Positions 55,587 through 64,000 of a DNA stretch of 64,000 nucleotides are shown here, piece by piece. The translations under genes and the position numbers were made by a program. The stretch comes from Vibrio sp. 16 (lineage in GTDB: Bacteria; Pseudomonadota; Gammaproteobacteria; Enterobacterales; Vibrionaceae). How positions within the stretch are numbered: the first letter of the stretch is position 1; each line of letters begins with the position of its first letter. The stretch is from positions 372,001 to 436,000 of the forward strand of contig NZ_OY808998.1 in assembly GCF_963681195.1 (NCBI RefSeq), in the 5' to 3' direction. The notes beneath the pieces are model-generated. The model saw only the letters and a list, made by a program, of their open reading frames with translations. It searched no databases and had not been told where the DNA came from.

Positions 55587-57530
55587 ATGACAGATTCTGT
55601 AATTCAGTTTAGCGATCTAGCGCTTAACGACTCTATCCTTTCAGCTCTTGATGGTATGGGTTTTGTTTCACCAACTCCAATTCAGGCTGCTGCTATCCCG
55701 CACCTGTTGGCTGGTAAAGACGCGCTAGGTAAAGCTCAAACTGGTACTGGTAAAACGGCTGCTTTCTCTCTACCTCTTCTTAACAAACTAGACCTTGGTC
55801 AACGTAAGCCTCAAGCTATCGTTCTTGCACCAACTCGCGAGCTTGCAATTCAGGTTGCTGCGGAAGTTAAGAACCTAGGTAAGAACATTGCTGGCCTTAA
55901 AGTGCTAGAGATCTACGGTGGTGCATCTATCGTTGATCAAATGCGTGCTCTTAAAAACGGTGCTCACATCGTTGTAGGTACGCCAGGTCGTGTTCAAGAC
56001 CTTATCAACCGTGACCGTCTACACTTAGACGAAGTACACACGTTCGTTCTAGACGAAGCTGATGAAATGCTAAACATGGGCTTTGTTGATGACGTAACTG
56101 AAATCATGGAGCACGCTCCTGAATCAGCGCAACGCGTTCTATTCTCTGCGACTATGCCTCCAATGCTTAAGAGCATTGTTGAGCGCTTCCTACGTGACCC
56201 AGAAACCATCGACGTTGCGGGTAAAAACCACACGGTAGACAAAGTAGAGCAGCAATTCTGGGTTGTTAAAGGCGTAGAAAAAGACGAAGCAATGTCTCGT
56301 CTTCTAGAAACAGAAGAGACTGACGCGTCAATCGTATTCGTACGTACTCGTCAAGATACTGAGCGTCTGGCTGACTGGCTATGTGCACGTGGCTTCAAAG
56401 CGTCTGCACTACACGGTGACATTCCTCAGTCTCTACGTGAGCGTACTGTTGATCACATCAAACAAGGTGTTATCGACATCCTAGTTGCAACTGACGTTGT
56501 AGCTCGTGGTCTTGATGTTCCACGTATCACGCACGTATTCAACTACGACATCCCATTCGATGTTGAATCTTACATCCACCGTATCGGTCGTACTGGCCGT
56601 GCTGGACGTAAAGGTAAAGCGATCCTTTTAGTTCGTACTAACCAGCTTCGTATGCTTCGCACTATCGAGCGTGTTACTAAGTCATCAATGGAAGAGATTC
56701 AACTTCCTCACCGTGACAAAGTTGCAGAATCTCGTCTAGCGAAGCTGGGCGCTGAGCTAGAAACTGAAAAAGAACACAAGGCACTAGAGAAGTTCTCTGA
56801 GTTGGTTGAAAAACTGCAAGAATCTCTAGAGCTAGATGCAGCGACACTAGCAGCCATCCTGCTTAAGCGTCAGCAAGGTAAGCGCCCACTGTTCTACATT
56901 GGTGAAGATCCAATGATTGAAGCGATTGAGCGTGATAAGCAACGTCGTAAAGAGCGTCGTGAAGGCGGTCGTGATGGTCGTCGTGAAGGTGGCCGCAGCT
57001 TCGACAACCAAGATTGGGATACTTACCAATTCCAAGTTGGTCGTGAGCAAGGCGTACAAGTTAAAGACATCGTTGGTGCACTAGCAAACGAACTTGGCCT
57101 AACAAAAGGCTCTATCGGTGCGATCAAACTAGCACAAGGCGAAACTTACGTTCAGCTACCAAAAGCAATGTCTTCAGATACAGCGGGCAAACTGCGTAAG
57201 CTACGTATCCGTCAGAAGCAAGTTGACGCGGTTGTGTGTGACTTCAACGATTTCCGTGAGCCTCGTCGTGGCGGTGGCCGTGATGGCGGTCGTGGTCGTC
57301 GCGATGGTGGCGGCTACCGTGGTAACCGTGACGGCAACCGTGAAGGTGGCTACCGTGGTAACCGTGAAGGCGGCCGTGATGGTGGTGGCTACCGCGGCAA
57401 CCGTGATGGCAACCGCGAAGGTGGTCGTCGTGATGGCGAGCGTCGTTTTGACCGTAACCGTGGTGGCGACCATCGTGGTAACTACCGTGGCGAACGTGGC
57501 CATGGTCGTGACCGTCGCAGCGAAGGTTAA
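55587..57530 (+). CDS. deaD: DEAD-box RNA helicase DeaD/CsdA
   Basis: A 647-residue ATP-dependent RNA helicase. Helicase motifs are all seen: Q motif (GFVSPTPIQ), AQTGTGKT, PTRELA, TPGRV, DEAD, SAT, and HRIGRTGRAG. A dimerisation and RNA-binding domain of the CsdA type (about 480-560) follows. The last 90 residues are an Arg/Gly/Asp/Asn-rich tail of near repeats (GGYRGNRDGNREGG). It helps 50S assembly and mRNA unwinding in the cold. TAGGAT precedes the ATG. Confidence 0.96.
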   Translation: MTDSVIQFSDLALNDSILSALDGMGFVSPTPIQAAAIPHLLAGKDALGKAQTGTGKTAAFSLPLLNKLDLGQRKPQAIVLAPTRELAIQVAAEVKNLGKNIAGLKVLEIYGGASIVDQMRALKNGAHIVVGTPGRVQDLINRDRLHLDEVHTFVLDEADEMLNMGFVDDVTEIMEHAPESAQRVLFSATMPPMLKSIVERFLRDPETIDVAGKNHTVDKVEQQFWVVKGVEKDEAMSRLLETEETDASIVFVRTRQDTERLADWLCARGFKASALHGDIPQSLRERTVDHIKQGVIDILVATDVVARGLDVPRITHVFNYDIPFDVESYIHRIGRTGRAGRKGKAILLVRTNQLRMLRTIERVTKSSMEEIQLPHRDKVAESRLAKLGAELETEKEHKALEKFSELVEKLQESLELDAATLAAILLKRQQGKRPLFYIGEDPMIEAIERDKQRRKERREGGRDGRREGGRSFDNQDWDTYQFQVGREQGVQVKDIVGALANELGLTKGSIGAIKLAQGETYVQLPKAMSSDTAGKLRKLRIRQKQVDAVVCDFNDFREPRRGGGRDGGRGRRDGGGYRGNRDGNREGGYRGNREGGRDGGGYRGNRDGNREGGRRDGERRFDRNRGGDHRGNYRGERGHGRDRRSEG

Positions 57531-57544
57531 TCAACCTCTGAACA

Positions 57545-57576
57545 TGAAAAAAGGGTACGCATTGCGTACCCTTTTT
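57545..57576. terminator. Bidirectional terminator, deaD / cheV
   Basis: Stem AAAGGGTACGC (57550-57560) pairs with GCGTACCCTTT (57564-57574); A and T runs flank both sides. Confidence 0.85.
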
Positions 57577-57625
57577 GTTTATGTTGACTCGCCGCTTAGT
57601 CATAAAGCGGCAAGTAGCAGTAGTC

Positions 57626-58609
57626 TTAGTTACTCTTTCCGAAAATATACTTGTCCATCATCGCGACCATACGGCCAATCTCTGGTTTCGTGATAGTGTC
57701 ATTCGCTCCCAAAGCCAGTGCTTTCGCTCTGTTGTCCTCACTCATTAAAGACGAGAACATCACAATCGGCATACTTGCGTACGCTTCGCTGTCACGTAAA
57801 CGCTTCACAAGGTGCATGCCATCCATTCTTGGCATTTCAACGTCCGTCACGACACCATCGATCAGCTCACTAACAGGCAAGTTTTCCTCTTTCGCCACTT
57901 CAATAAGATTCATCAACTTATCGTGCGCTTCCCCACCATCTTTACAAGCGATAATGTTGTAGCCTGCTGACGTGAGTGTGTCTTGAATCATCGAGCGAAT
58001 AAACGCCGAATCGTCTACCACCATAACGGTTTTTGCGTTTCGCTTGGTCACCATACGCTGGTTTAAGTCGACACTCTTGTCCAACTTCACATCGTACTTT
58101 TCCATGCTGAGTTCAGGGTTGATGTCGGCAATGATCTTCTCAAAGTCTAAGATCATGATCAGGTTGCCATCTTTACGAACCACTGCCACCACGCAATCTT
58201 GCTCCCCCGCTTCTAAGAATTGGCTTGGTGACTCTACGTCATTCCAAGAGATACGGTGGATGCGACTGATTGAATCGATCAGGAAACCATTGGTCATATT
58301 GTTGAAGTCTGTGACGATTACAAACTTGCGACTCAGATCCTTATCGGTAGGCACCCCCAACCAACCCGCTAAGTCGACGAGCGGAGTAAGAATATCACGC
58401 GACGAAAACACCCCGACCATATGTGGCTGAGCATTGGGGTAATCGGTGGTTTCCGGTACTTGAATTACCTCACGGACTTTCGCAACGTTAATACCGTAAT
58501 AACAGGTCTTCTTGCTGCCATCAGGCATCTGCTTGACCAGATGAAACTCGATAATTTCTAACTCGTTAGTACCACTTTCCGTGAGTATCGTACTACTTGA
58601 TACACTCAT
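57626..58609 (-). CDS. cheV: Chemotaxis coupling protein CheV
   Basis: A 327-residue CheV: a CheW-like coupling domain (residues about 15-170, FHLVKQMPDGSKKTCYYGIN, VPETTDYPNA) joined to a receiver domain (about 185-325, VMVVDDSAFIRSMIQ). The phospho-acceptor aspartate is in VVTDVEMPRMDG and the conserved lysine in DTITKPE. It couples receptors to CheA and tunes the signal by phosphorylation. It is a single gene, with a chemoreceptor elsewhere in this window. Confidence 0.94.
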   Translation of the reverse strand: MSVSSSTILTESGTNELEIIEFHLVKQMPDGSKKTCYYGINVAKVREVIQVPETTDYPNAQPHMVGVFSSRDILTPLVDLAGWLGVPTDKDLSRKFVIVTDFNNMTNGFLIDSISRIHRISWNDVESPSQFLEAGEQDCVVAVVRKDGNLIMILDFEKIIADINPELSMEKYDVKLDKSVDLNQRMVTKRNAKTVMVVDDSAFIRSMIQDTLTSAGYNIIACKDGGEAHDKLMNLIEVAKEENLPVSELIDGVVTDVEMPRMDGMHLVKRLRDSEAYASMPIVMFSSLMSEDNRAKALALGANDTITKPEIGRMVAMMDKYIFGKSN

Positions 58610-58730
58610 ATTTTCTTTTTGCCTACGCTAAACTTTCGGGGTATACACCTTTGTAACTGCTATTAAGTCATTTGTAAATTTCATTTGCAACGGTTACCCA
58701 TTGTTGTGATTGACTCAACACCGAATTACT

Positions 58731-59699
58731 CTAATCAATCGCTTGCCAATGACTTGGAGGCGTCAACCCCCACTTTGCCATCGCCGCCTTCGAATAGATT
58801 GCGTTTCCCTGATTTCCGATTTGAATCGGTATACTGCGAGCCGATTCGCCATTTACTATTTTATTCACCAATTGCCCTGCCGTCACGCCCTGACTTTTAC
58901 CAAACAGCACCACGCCACCCGCCGCTTTGTCGCTCGCGACAGCAAAATCCCAAAAGCCAAATACTGGTATCGTAGAGTTCTGGTTCGTCCAGACGATGAT
59001 CTCGTCTGCAGGTACGTTTTCACCCGCGCTATCAACCAGAGTTTGATAGAGGCCGACAATCACCACAGAGACCCCATCATCGGGCGCACTTAAAATGGAC
59101 TCCTGCCACTCATTTTGTGTCCTTGCGCTGACAATCTCGACATCCACGCCGAGGTTAGAGTGAATCAAGGAATACTGGCGCTCGATGTGCTGCCGAGCAA
59201 TGTGTGACGTCACCCCTGAGTCAAACATGATTCGTACATTCATTTGCTCAACGGGTATGAGCCGCTTTAGTTCACCAATCGTTTTAACAAACAATGGTCG
59301 CTCCAATACACCTGTAATTTGTGCTTGCCCTCGATAATTCTTTAATACCTCTCGAGGGTTAGAGTTGATACCTAAAAATACTACCGAGATCGGCTCATCA
59401 TAGAGTTTTGGCCACAAATACTTTAGCGCATTGTCATCACCCAAAATCACGATATCCGGTTTGTACTCAATGTATTTGACAAAAGCGAGCTCCGCCATTT
59501 TTTCATATTCAGTTGGCGGCACTCTTTTGGTATCCATTTGAAACGAGTCAAACTCAATACCCGCTTGCAACGTTTGCTTAATGCCCTCGACATAGCTTTT
59601 ATCCCAAGCGAACCCAGAATGGTAACTTTCAATCAGCAGTACCTTATTCGCAAGCGCTGGGAAGGACAACAAAAAGAGTAGACATAACCATGGTCGCAT
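58731..59699 (-). CDS. ABC_sub_bind-family periplasmic binding protein
   Basis: A 322-residue exported protein with a signal peptide (PWLCLLFLLSFPALA) and the type I periplasmic-binding fold of the ABC substrate-binding (PF04392-like) group: LLIESYHSGFAWDKSY at the start, DIVILGDDNALKYL near 85, PISVVFLGIN near 105. No permease or ATPase is nearby. It is divergent (126 bp) from a sensor kinase and next to an HD-GYP regulator, so it more likely senses a ligand for that kinase than feeds a transporter. Confidence 0.85.
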   Translation of the reverse strand: MRPWLCLLFLLSFPALANKVLLIESYHSGFAWDKSYVEGIKQTLQAGIEFDSFQMDTKRVPPTEYEKMAELAFVKYIEYKPDIVILGDDNALKYLWPKLYDEPISVVFLGINSNPREVLKNYRGQAQITGVLERPLFVKTIGELKRLIPVEQMNVRIMFDSGVTSHIARQHIERQYSLIHSNLGVDVEIVSARTQNEWQESILSAPDDGVSVVIVGLYQTLVDSAGENVPADEIIVWTNQNSTIPVFGFWDFAVASDKAAGGVVLFGKSQGVTAGQLVNKIVNGESARSIPIQIGNQGNAIYSKAAMAKWGLTPPSHWQAID

Positions 59700-59825
59700 A
59701 AGCGATCTCCACTGAATACTTCATTTCAGTTTAGTCAGCATACGCGTATTTACCTAACCAAAACGCGCGTTGATTAAAAAGACCTAGCTATACTGGTACT
59801 TATAGTCCTTTTGCAGCAGATCATT

Positions 59826-61766
59826 ATGAGCCGAACCAAACAGTTTGAAGAGAGTATAGATAACCCATTTTACAGTCGAATTGGTCGACGTATTATTCTC
59901 ATTATGATTCTGCTCAGTGGTGCCATCACGTTGCTAACGACGCTGGTGCAACTCTCATGGGAGTATTCAGAGCAATTTGATTCTATCGATCAACGTCAGC
60001 TTGAAGTGCGTGACATTCATGCTCCCCTTCTCGCTTCGTCACTTTGGTCGTTTGACCTTGTTGGGTTGCAACAACGCCTTGATGGCTTGGTGAACTTGCC
60101 GCGAGTCGCTTACTTGAAAGTCGTCGCGGATGGATACGTGTTTGAGGCGGGCACAAGCATACAAGAGAATTCAATACAGTCGCAGTACCCTTTATTCCAT
60201 AAAAACCCTGACTCTTCAGTTCTTGAGCGAATTGGGCAAGTCTACGTCGAGTCCGATGCCAACGAGGTCTACGACTACCTAATTCGCGAGTTTATCTACA
60301 CACTTTTACTCAATATGTTCAGAACACTCGTCGTCTGCGCCATCTTGCTGATCGTCTTTCATCGCAGCATCAACCAAAGAATCTTTGCCATAGCGCAGTA
60401 CCTTCGCACCTACAATCCGCGTCATCCAGCAGAGCCACTTGAACTGCCCGCTTCATTTTGGGTATCTAGTCATGGTGATGAGTTGAGTTGGCTAGGCGAA
60501 GAAACCAATAAAATCACCACCAATGTATCACTCCTCTACCAAAACATTCGCCAAGAGCAAATTAGGCTCAATGATTTTGCGATGGTCTCTTCCGATTGGC
60601 TGTGGGAAACCGACGAGACAGGGCGAATGATCTATTGCTCTGAGCAAATGCAAGTGGCACTCCAAATCGACATTGAACAAAAGCCTACTATCACAAACAT
60701 AGAAGCATTGAAAACGTGTCATGAACTGCATCGCCACCTGCTCAGGCATTCTGATTTTTCTAAATGCGAACAACAAATTACCCTCAATTGCATCACCCAC
60801 TACTTCATGTTTCAAGGACGAGCAAACTTTGATGGCGATAAGTTTCTGGGCTTTCGGGTGTCGACCATCAACATTACGGACCTCAAGTTAGCCCAACTCA
60901 ATTTGCAAGAGTTAAATCGAAACCTTGAATATACCGTTGCCGAACGTACGGTCGATTTGAAGCAAAGCATGGAGCAGTTGCACCGAGCACAAGACCAACT
61001 CGTTGAAAGAGAGAAACTTGCCGCGCTTGGTGGTTTAGTCGCGGGCGTCGCACACGAAGTCAACACACCACTCGGGATTGCCGTGACCGCAACGTCGGTC
61101 ATTCGAGATGCCGCCAACGAACTCAATACCGCATTCAGCAACCAAACTCTCACCAGCACCCAATTTGAGCAAGTCATGACGCGCCTAACCGATGGCGGCT
61201 CCATGCTTGAAACCAATTTAGACCGAGCGGCGAAACTGATTCGCGACTTCAAACAAACCGCAGTGGATCAAGTCTCCGAAAGCCGTAGCCAGTTCCGTAT
61301 TCACCATGTACTAGACGCTCTGATCGCTAGCTTGCACCCAGAAACGCGTAAAGTTCCCGTGGACCCAATTCTAAGTGGTGACCAGCAACTACAAATGAAC
61401 AGCCTTCCCGGCGTGTTGACGCAGGTGATTTCAAACCTCATCCTCAACAGCGTCAACCATGCGTTTGAGCAGCAAGAGGCCGCTCAAATTGACATCCACT
61501 ATTACCAACAGGGCGATGACATCATCTTTGAATACAAAGATAACGGGTGCGGTGTAGACAAGTCACTGCATCAAAAAATATTTGAACCATTCTACACCAG
61601 TAAGCGGGGAACCGGTGGTTCAGGGCTAGGCTTGAACTTAGTCTTCAACCTTATTTCGCAAAAACTTAAAGGTGAACTTAGTTTCGATTCTGAAGTGGGC
61701 AAAGGGGTTCAAATGATCATTACTCTGCCCAAAGATTTACCTTACGAACCCGACGAAAATGAATGA
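59826..61766 (+). CDS. Membrane sensor histidine kinase with PAS domain
   Basis: About 646 residues. Helices near 22-45 and 162-185 enclose a periplasmic domain of about 115 residues. A PAS-like domain (about 245-360, SSDWLWETDETGRMIYCS) and a coiled coil lead to the phospho-histidine in GVAHEVNTPLG (near 410). The ATPase domain has NLILNSVNHAFE, DNGCGVD and GGSGLGLNL. It lacks a receiver domain, so it should signal to a separate regulator, very probably the HD-GYP protein encoded convergently 33 bp away. The frame opens at a TTG (59811); the ATG at 59826 is preferred. Confidence 0.9.
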   Translation: MSRTKQFEESIDNPFYSRIGRRIILIMILLSGAITLLTTLVQLSWEYSEQFDSIDQRQLEVRDIHAPLLASSLWSFDLVGLQQRLDGLVNLPRVAYLKVVADGYVFEAGTSIQENSIQSQYPLFHKNPDSSVLERIGQVYVESDANEVYDYLIREFIYTLLLNMFRTLVVCAILLIVFHRSINQRIFAIAQYLRTYNPRHPAEPLELPASFWVSSHGDELSWLGEETNKITTNVSLLYQNIRQEQIRLNDFAMVSSDWLWETDETGRMIYCSEQMQVALQIDIEQKPTITNIEALKTCHELHRHLLRHSDFSKCEQQITLNCITHYFMFQGRANFDGDKFLGFRVSTINITDLKLAQLNLQELNRNLEYTVAERTVDLKQSMEQLHRAQDQLVEREKLAALGGLVAGVAHEVNTPLGIAVTATSVIRDAANELNTAFSNQTLTSTQFEQVMTRLTDGGSMLETNLDRAAKLIRDFKQTAVDQVSESRSQFRIHHVLDALIASLHPETRKVPVDPILSGDQQLQMNSLPGVLTQVISNLILNSVNHAFEQQEAAQIDIHYYQQGDDIIFEYKDNGCGVDKSLHQKIFEPFYTSKRGTGGSGLGLNLVFNLISQKLKGELSFDSEVGKGVQMIITLPKDLPYEPDENE

Positions 61767-61799
61767 ACCTCGCCTACCCAGGACACAGAGCCCGCGATA

Positions 61800-63359
61800 T
61801 TAATCGGGCAGAGAATTGCGTATATCGATGAAGTCTTGCCAATTGTCCAGCATCAACTCAACGAGTTTAGGTTCGAAATGGAGGCCACTCTGGGAAATGA
61901 TTTCCTCACGGATTTTTTCTTCACTCCAAGGCTCTTTGTAACTGCGCTTTGATCCCAAAGCGTCAACCACATCCGCTAATGCAGCAATTCGACCACTTAC
62001 AGGAATCGCCTCACCCGCAAGACCATTTGGGTAGCCGCTGCCATCCCATTTTTCGTGATGATGACCCGCGATTTCTTTGGCTACGGCAATCAATCGACGC
62101 TTCGATTTACTCAATATATCGACCCCATAATCGACATGCTTTTTCATCACTTCCCACTCTTCAGGCGTGAGTTTACCGGGTTTGTGTAAAATCGAATCCG
62201 GGACGGCGACTTTACCCACATCATGTAAAGGTGCGGCGAGTTTAAGCATCGTCACCTGATCGTCATCGAGGCCATACAACTGGCCGAGTCGCTCACAGAT
62301 AAGAGCAACCCTTTGAACATGCGCGCCCGTTTCTTTACTACGCGCTTCTACTGCGTTGGCCAAATTGTACACTAGCTCTTTTGATGTTTCTTTGATGTCA
62401 AGAAGTAGGCTGAGGTTTTCAAAGGTTAGGCCAATGTTGTGCATGTAGATCTCCAATAACTGGACATCTAACTCGTCGAGGTTTCGGTTGTAGTTCACAT
62501 AGAGAATGCTGTCGACACCTTGATGATCATTGGCATACAAAACAAAGGCATCACCAAAGTTTTTAGAGCGTCGTTCATCTAGCGCTTCTTTGCATCGGTC
62601 AGCGACCTCCTGAGGCAACTTTTCGAACATACATTCGCTGTAACAGTCCACGTAGTCGCCCGAGGCAGCTAGCGTCATGGAACGTGATTCTTCGCCGTGA
62701 GCACGGGGCTTCACCACGCAATAAAATGCAGATTCTTCGAGCTGCAGTAAGGACGTTAACTGCTCTAAAACAGAACTGGCATACGCTTGAAGCGTAGTGG
62801 TATTTTGCACTTTAGCGGATGATTCAATCACTTTGCGTAAGCCATTTTTTTGCGCCTCAATGAGTTTGAGGTCGCGATAGGCGCGCAACATAGAATACAG
62901 GACGGTTTTTAGTTTTTGGGTTGTCAGTTCGGTTTTTTCTTTGTAGTCGTCAATTTCATATTCGCGAATGACGGTATCTTCCGGAGCTTGCCCTGCTTGC
63001 CCAGTGCGAAGCACTAATCGAATGACTCGATTTTGTAGCTCATCTCGAATGTAACGGACCAGCTCTAGCCCTGCATGCTCCGTCTCCATAACAACATCGA
63101 CCAGAGCAAGAGCTAGATCCGTTTCCTCACGGCATATCTGTTGCGCTTGGTGACCAGAATAGGCAGAGATCAACTCCAGTTGCTTGCCATCAAACTCAAA
63201 ACAGGAAAGTGCTAAACGCGTGACCTGATGCATTTGTTCATCATCATCCACCAGCAGCACTTTCCATTTTTCTCGCTCCGATTGTGACTGAGCTGATTTT
63301 TGCTCACTCGGCGCGGCTTTTTCTCGGTGATCGACAAACAGATCCATTGCGTTACCCAC
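61800..63359 (-). CDS. Response regulator with DUF3369 and HD-GYP phosphodiesterase domains
   Basis: A 519-residue regulator. The receiver domain (about 30-160) has the acidic pair DDDEQ and acceptor aspartate in LALVDVVMETEH. A DUF3369 region (about 165-320) follows. The HD-GYP domain (about 325-500) has HDVGKVAVPD and GHHEKWDGSGYPNGL, with the HD and GYP motifs intact. HD-GYP proteins hydrolyse c-di-GMP or related dinucleotides; from memory, similar proteins in V. cholerae (VCA0210 type) are reported to act on cGAMP. The likely kinase partner is encoded next door. Starts at 63359 (GTG) and 63347 (ATG) are both possible. Confidence 0.9.
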   Translation of the reverse strand: MGNAMDLFVDHREKAAPSEQKSAQSQSEREKWKVLLVDDDEQMHQVTRLALSCFEFDGKQLELISAYSGHQAQQICREETDLALALVDVVMETEHAGLELVRYIRDELQNRVIRLVLRTGQAGQAPEDTVIREYEIDDYKEKTELTTQKLKTVLYSMLRAYRDLKLIEAQKNGLRKVIESSAKVQNTTTLQAYASSVLEQLTSLLQLEESAFYCVVKPRAHGEESRSMTLAASGDYVDCYSECMFEKLPQEVADRCKEALDERRSKNFGDAFVLYANDHQGVDSILYVNYNRNLDELDVQLLEIYMHNIGLTFENLSLLLDIKETSKELVYNLANAVEARSKETGAHVQRVALICERLGQLYGLDDDQVTMLKLAAPLHDVGKVAVPDSILHKPGKLTPEEWEVMKKHVDYGVDILSKSKRRLIAVAKEIAGHHHEKWDGSGYPNGLAGEAIPVSGRIAALADVVDALGSKRSYKEPWSEEKIREEIISQSGLHFEPKLVELMLDNWQDFIDIRNSLPD

Positions 63360-63472
63360 TTATCCTTCATACTAAGTTAGGTTTAGCACATGCTCATAGA
63401 AGTTGCTCACTCTTTATAACCAATATGTTAACTCACATTGCAACGTGACCTATGGCAAGAATCCAACCACAA

Positions 63473-64000
63473 TCACGAGGATTGTTTTGGTGCAGAGACC
63501 GATTGCCGCTCCACTAAACTCGGCTCAAGTTGTACGACCTGAGGATCCAAATAGCTGTTGTTTAAACGCTGCAATAACGCCTCAACCGCCGCTTTGCCGA
63601 GACGGTATTTGGGTTGATGAATGGTCGTGAGTGCTGGAGTCATAAATTTCGAGATTTGAATATCATCATACCCAATGATCGACAAGTCCTCTGGGATTCG
63701 AATGCCTTTCTCGTGGGCGGCATTGATCACGCCCATCGCCATCATGTCATTCGACACGAATATCGCGCTAGGCAGTTCCCCTTTGGCAAACATTTGGTTG
63801 AATGCCTCATAGCCACCTTCACATTCAAAGTCAGATTCCACAATCCAGTTGGGGTTAAAATCCAACTCAGCTTCATTTAGCGCGCGTTTGTATCCTTCAT
63901 AACGCATTTGAGCCTGATGTTTGATTAGAGGTCCCGTAATACAACCAATCGATTTGTGTCCGACATCAATCAGGTGTTTCGCCGCAATGTAGCCGCCGCG
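63473..64000 (-). CDS. LacI-family repressor, RbsR-like (partial, runs off the window)
   Basis: The C-terminal 175 residues of a LacI/GalR repressor; the frame stays open to the window edge, so the DNA-binding part lies beyond it. GGYIAAKHLIDVGHKSIG, AIFVSNDMMAMGVI and IGYDDIQISKFMTPALTTIHQP are typical of the effector domain. The last segment closely resembles E. coli RbsR, the ribose operon repressor. A ribose transport operon would be expected nearby, but it is not in the window. Confidence 0.85.
   Translation of the reverse strand, partial: RGGYIAAKHLIDVGHKSIGCITGPLIKHQAQMRYEGYKRALNEAELDFNPNWIVESDFECEGGYEAFNQMFAKGELPSAIFVSNDMMAMGVINAAHEKGIRIPEDLSIIGYDDIQISKFMTPALTTIHQPKYRLGKAAVEALLQRLNNSYLDPQVVQLEPSLVERQSVSAPKQSS

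Noticed and set aside
57201..57603. Long frames opposite or out of frame with the deaD tail (Thr/Val- or His-rich)
   Set aside because: They are shadows of the repetitive Arg-Gly codons of deaD; composition is extreme and no start signals exist.
1..64000. Mobile elements, prophage, toxin-antitoxin or phage-defence systems
   Set aside because: No transposase, integrase, terminal repeats, toxin-antitoxin pairs or known defence genes were seen on either strand.

Overview
The window reads as a stretch of the second chromosome of a Vibrio species. The support is indirect but consistent: a Qrr-type quorum-sensing small RNA with a sigma-54 promoter, a CsrB-type small RNA, a divergent malEFG/malK locus, an about 480-residue Gap protein with a long N-terminal extension, and many chemotaxis and c-di-GMP proteins. 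The species is not assigned. No transposase, integrase, prophage, CRISPR array, rRNA or tRNA was seen. Base composition and codon use look even, so this appears to be native chromosome rather than an island.

Layout. 0-9.2 kb: M14-type zinc hydrolase, AraC regulator and divergent DMT exporter, PAS-GGDEF cyclase, MOSC/ferredoxin-reductase/ferredoxin fusion, a 52-residue YqaE/Pmp3 protein, pyrC, an iron alcohol dehydrogenase and two small proteins. 9.3-18.4 kb: a chemoreceptor, then a tightly overlapping moxR-DUF58-DUF4381-VWA-VWA/TPR-BatD operon. 18.4-35 kb: a GAF-GGDEF cyclase, an L,D-transpeptidase-like protein, amino-acid transporters (YddG-like, LysE, YjeH-like) with LysR and Lrp regulators, a MocR regulator facing a flavin-binding protein, an AraC regulator facing a yibI/yibH-like pair, an ABC1 kinase and mgtE.

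35.0-36.1 kb looks gene-free in the protein track but holds the most interesting DNA. It contains a Qrr small RNA (two abutting LuxO-type boxes, sigma-54 promoter, terminator) and, converging on it 58 bp away, a CsrB-family small RNA with about 25 GGA motifs. The quorum-sensing and Csr regulatory RNAs are therefore physically linked.

36-50 kb: dCMP-deaminase-like protein, a large hybrid histidine kinase, gap, a lipoprotein hydrolase, a thioesterase, an orphan 81-residue gene behind a near-perfect Pho box, and malGFE/malK with MalT-like boxes and a possible small RNA in the malG 3' region. 50-64 kb: a GGDEF cyclase, pstS, a DUF3024 protein, rnb, deaD, cheV, then a signalling cluster (periplasmic binding protein, sensor kinase, REC-DUF3369-HD-GYP phosphodiesterase) and the 3' part of an RbsR-like repressor cut by the window edge.

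Four c-di-GMP enzymes (three GGDEF, one HD-GYP), one receptor, one CheV and two sensor kinases make this a signalling-rich region. All functional names come from sequence motifs and family memory; no database search was run.
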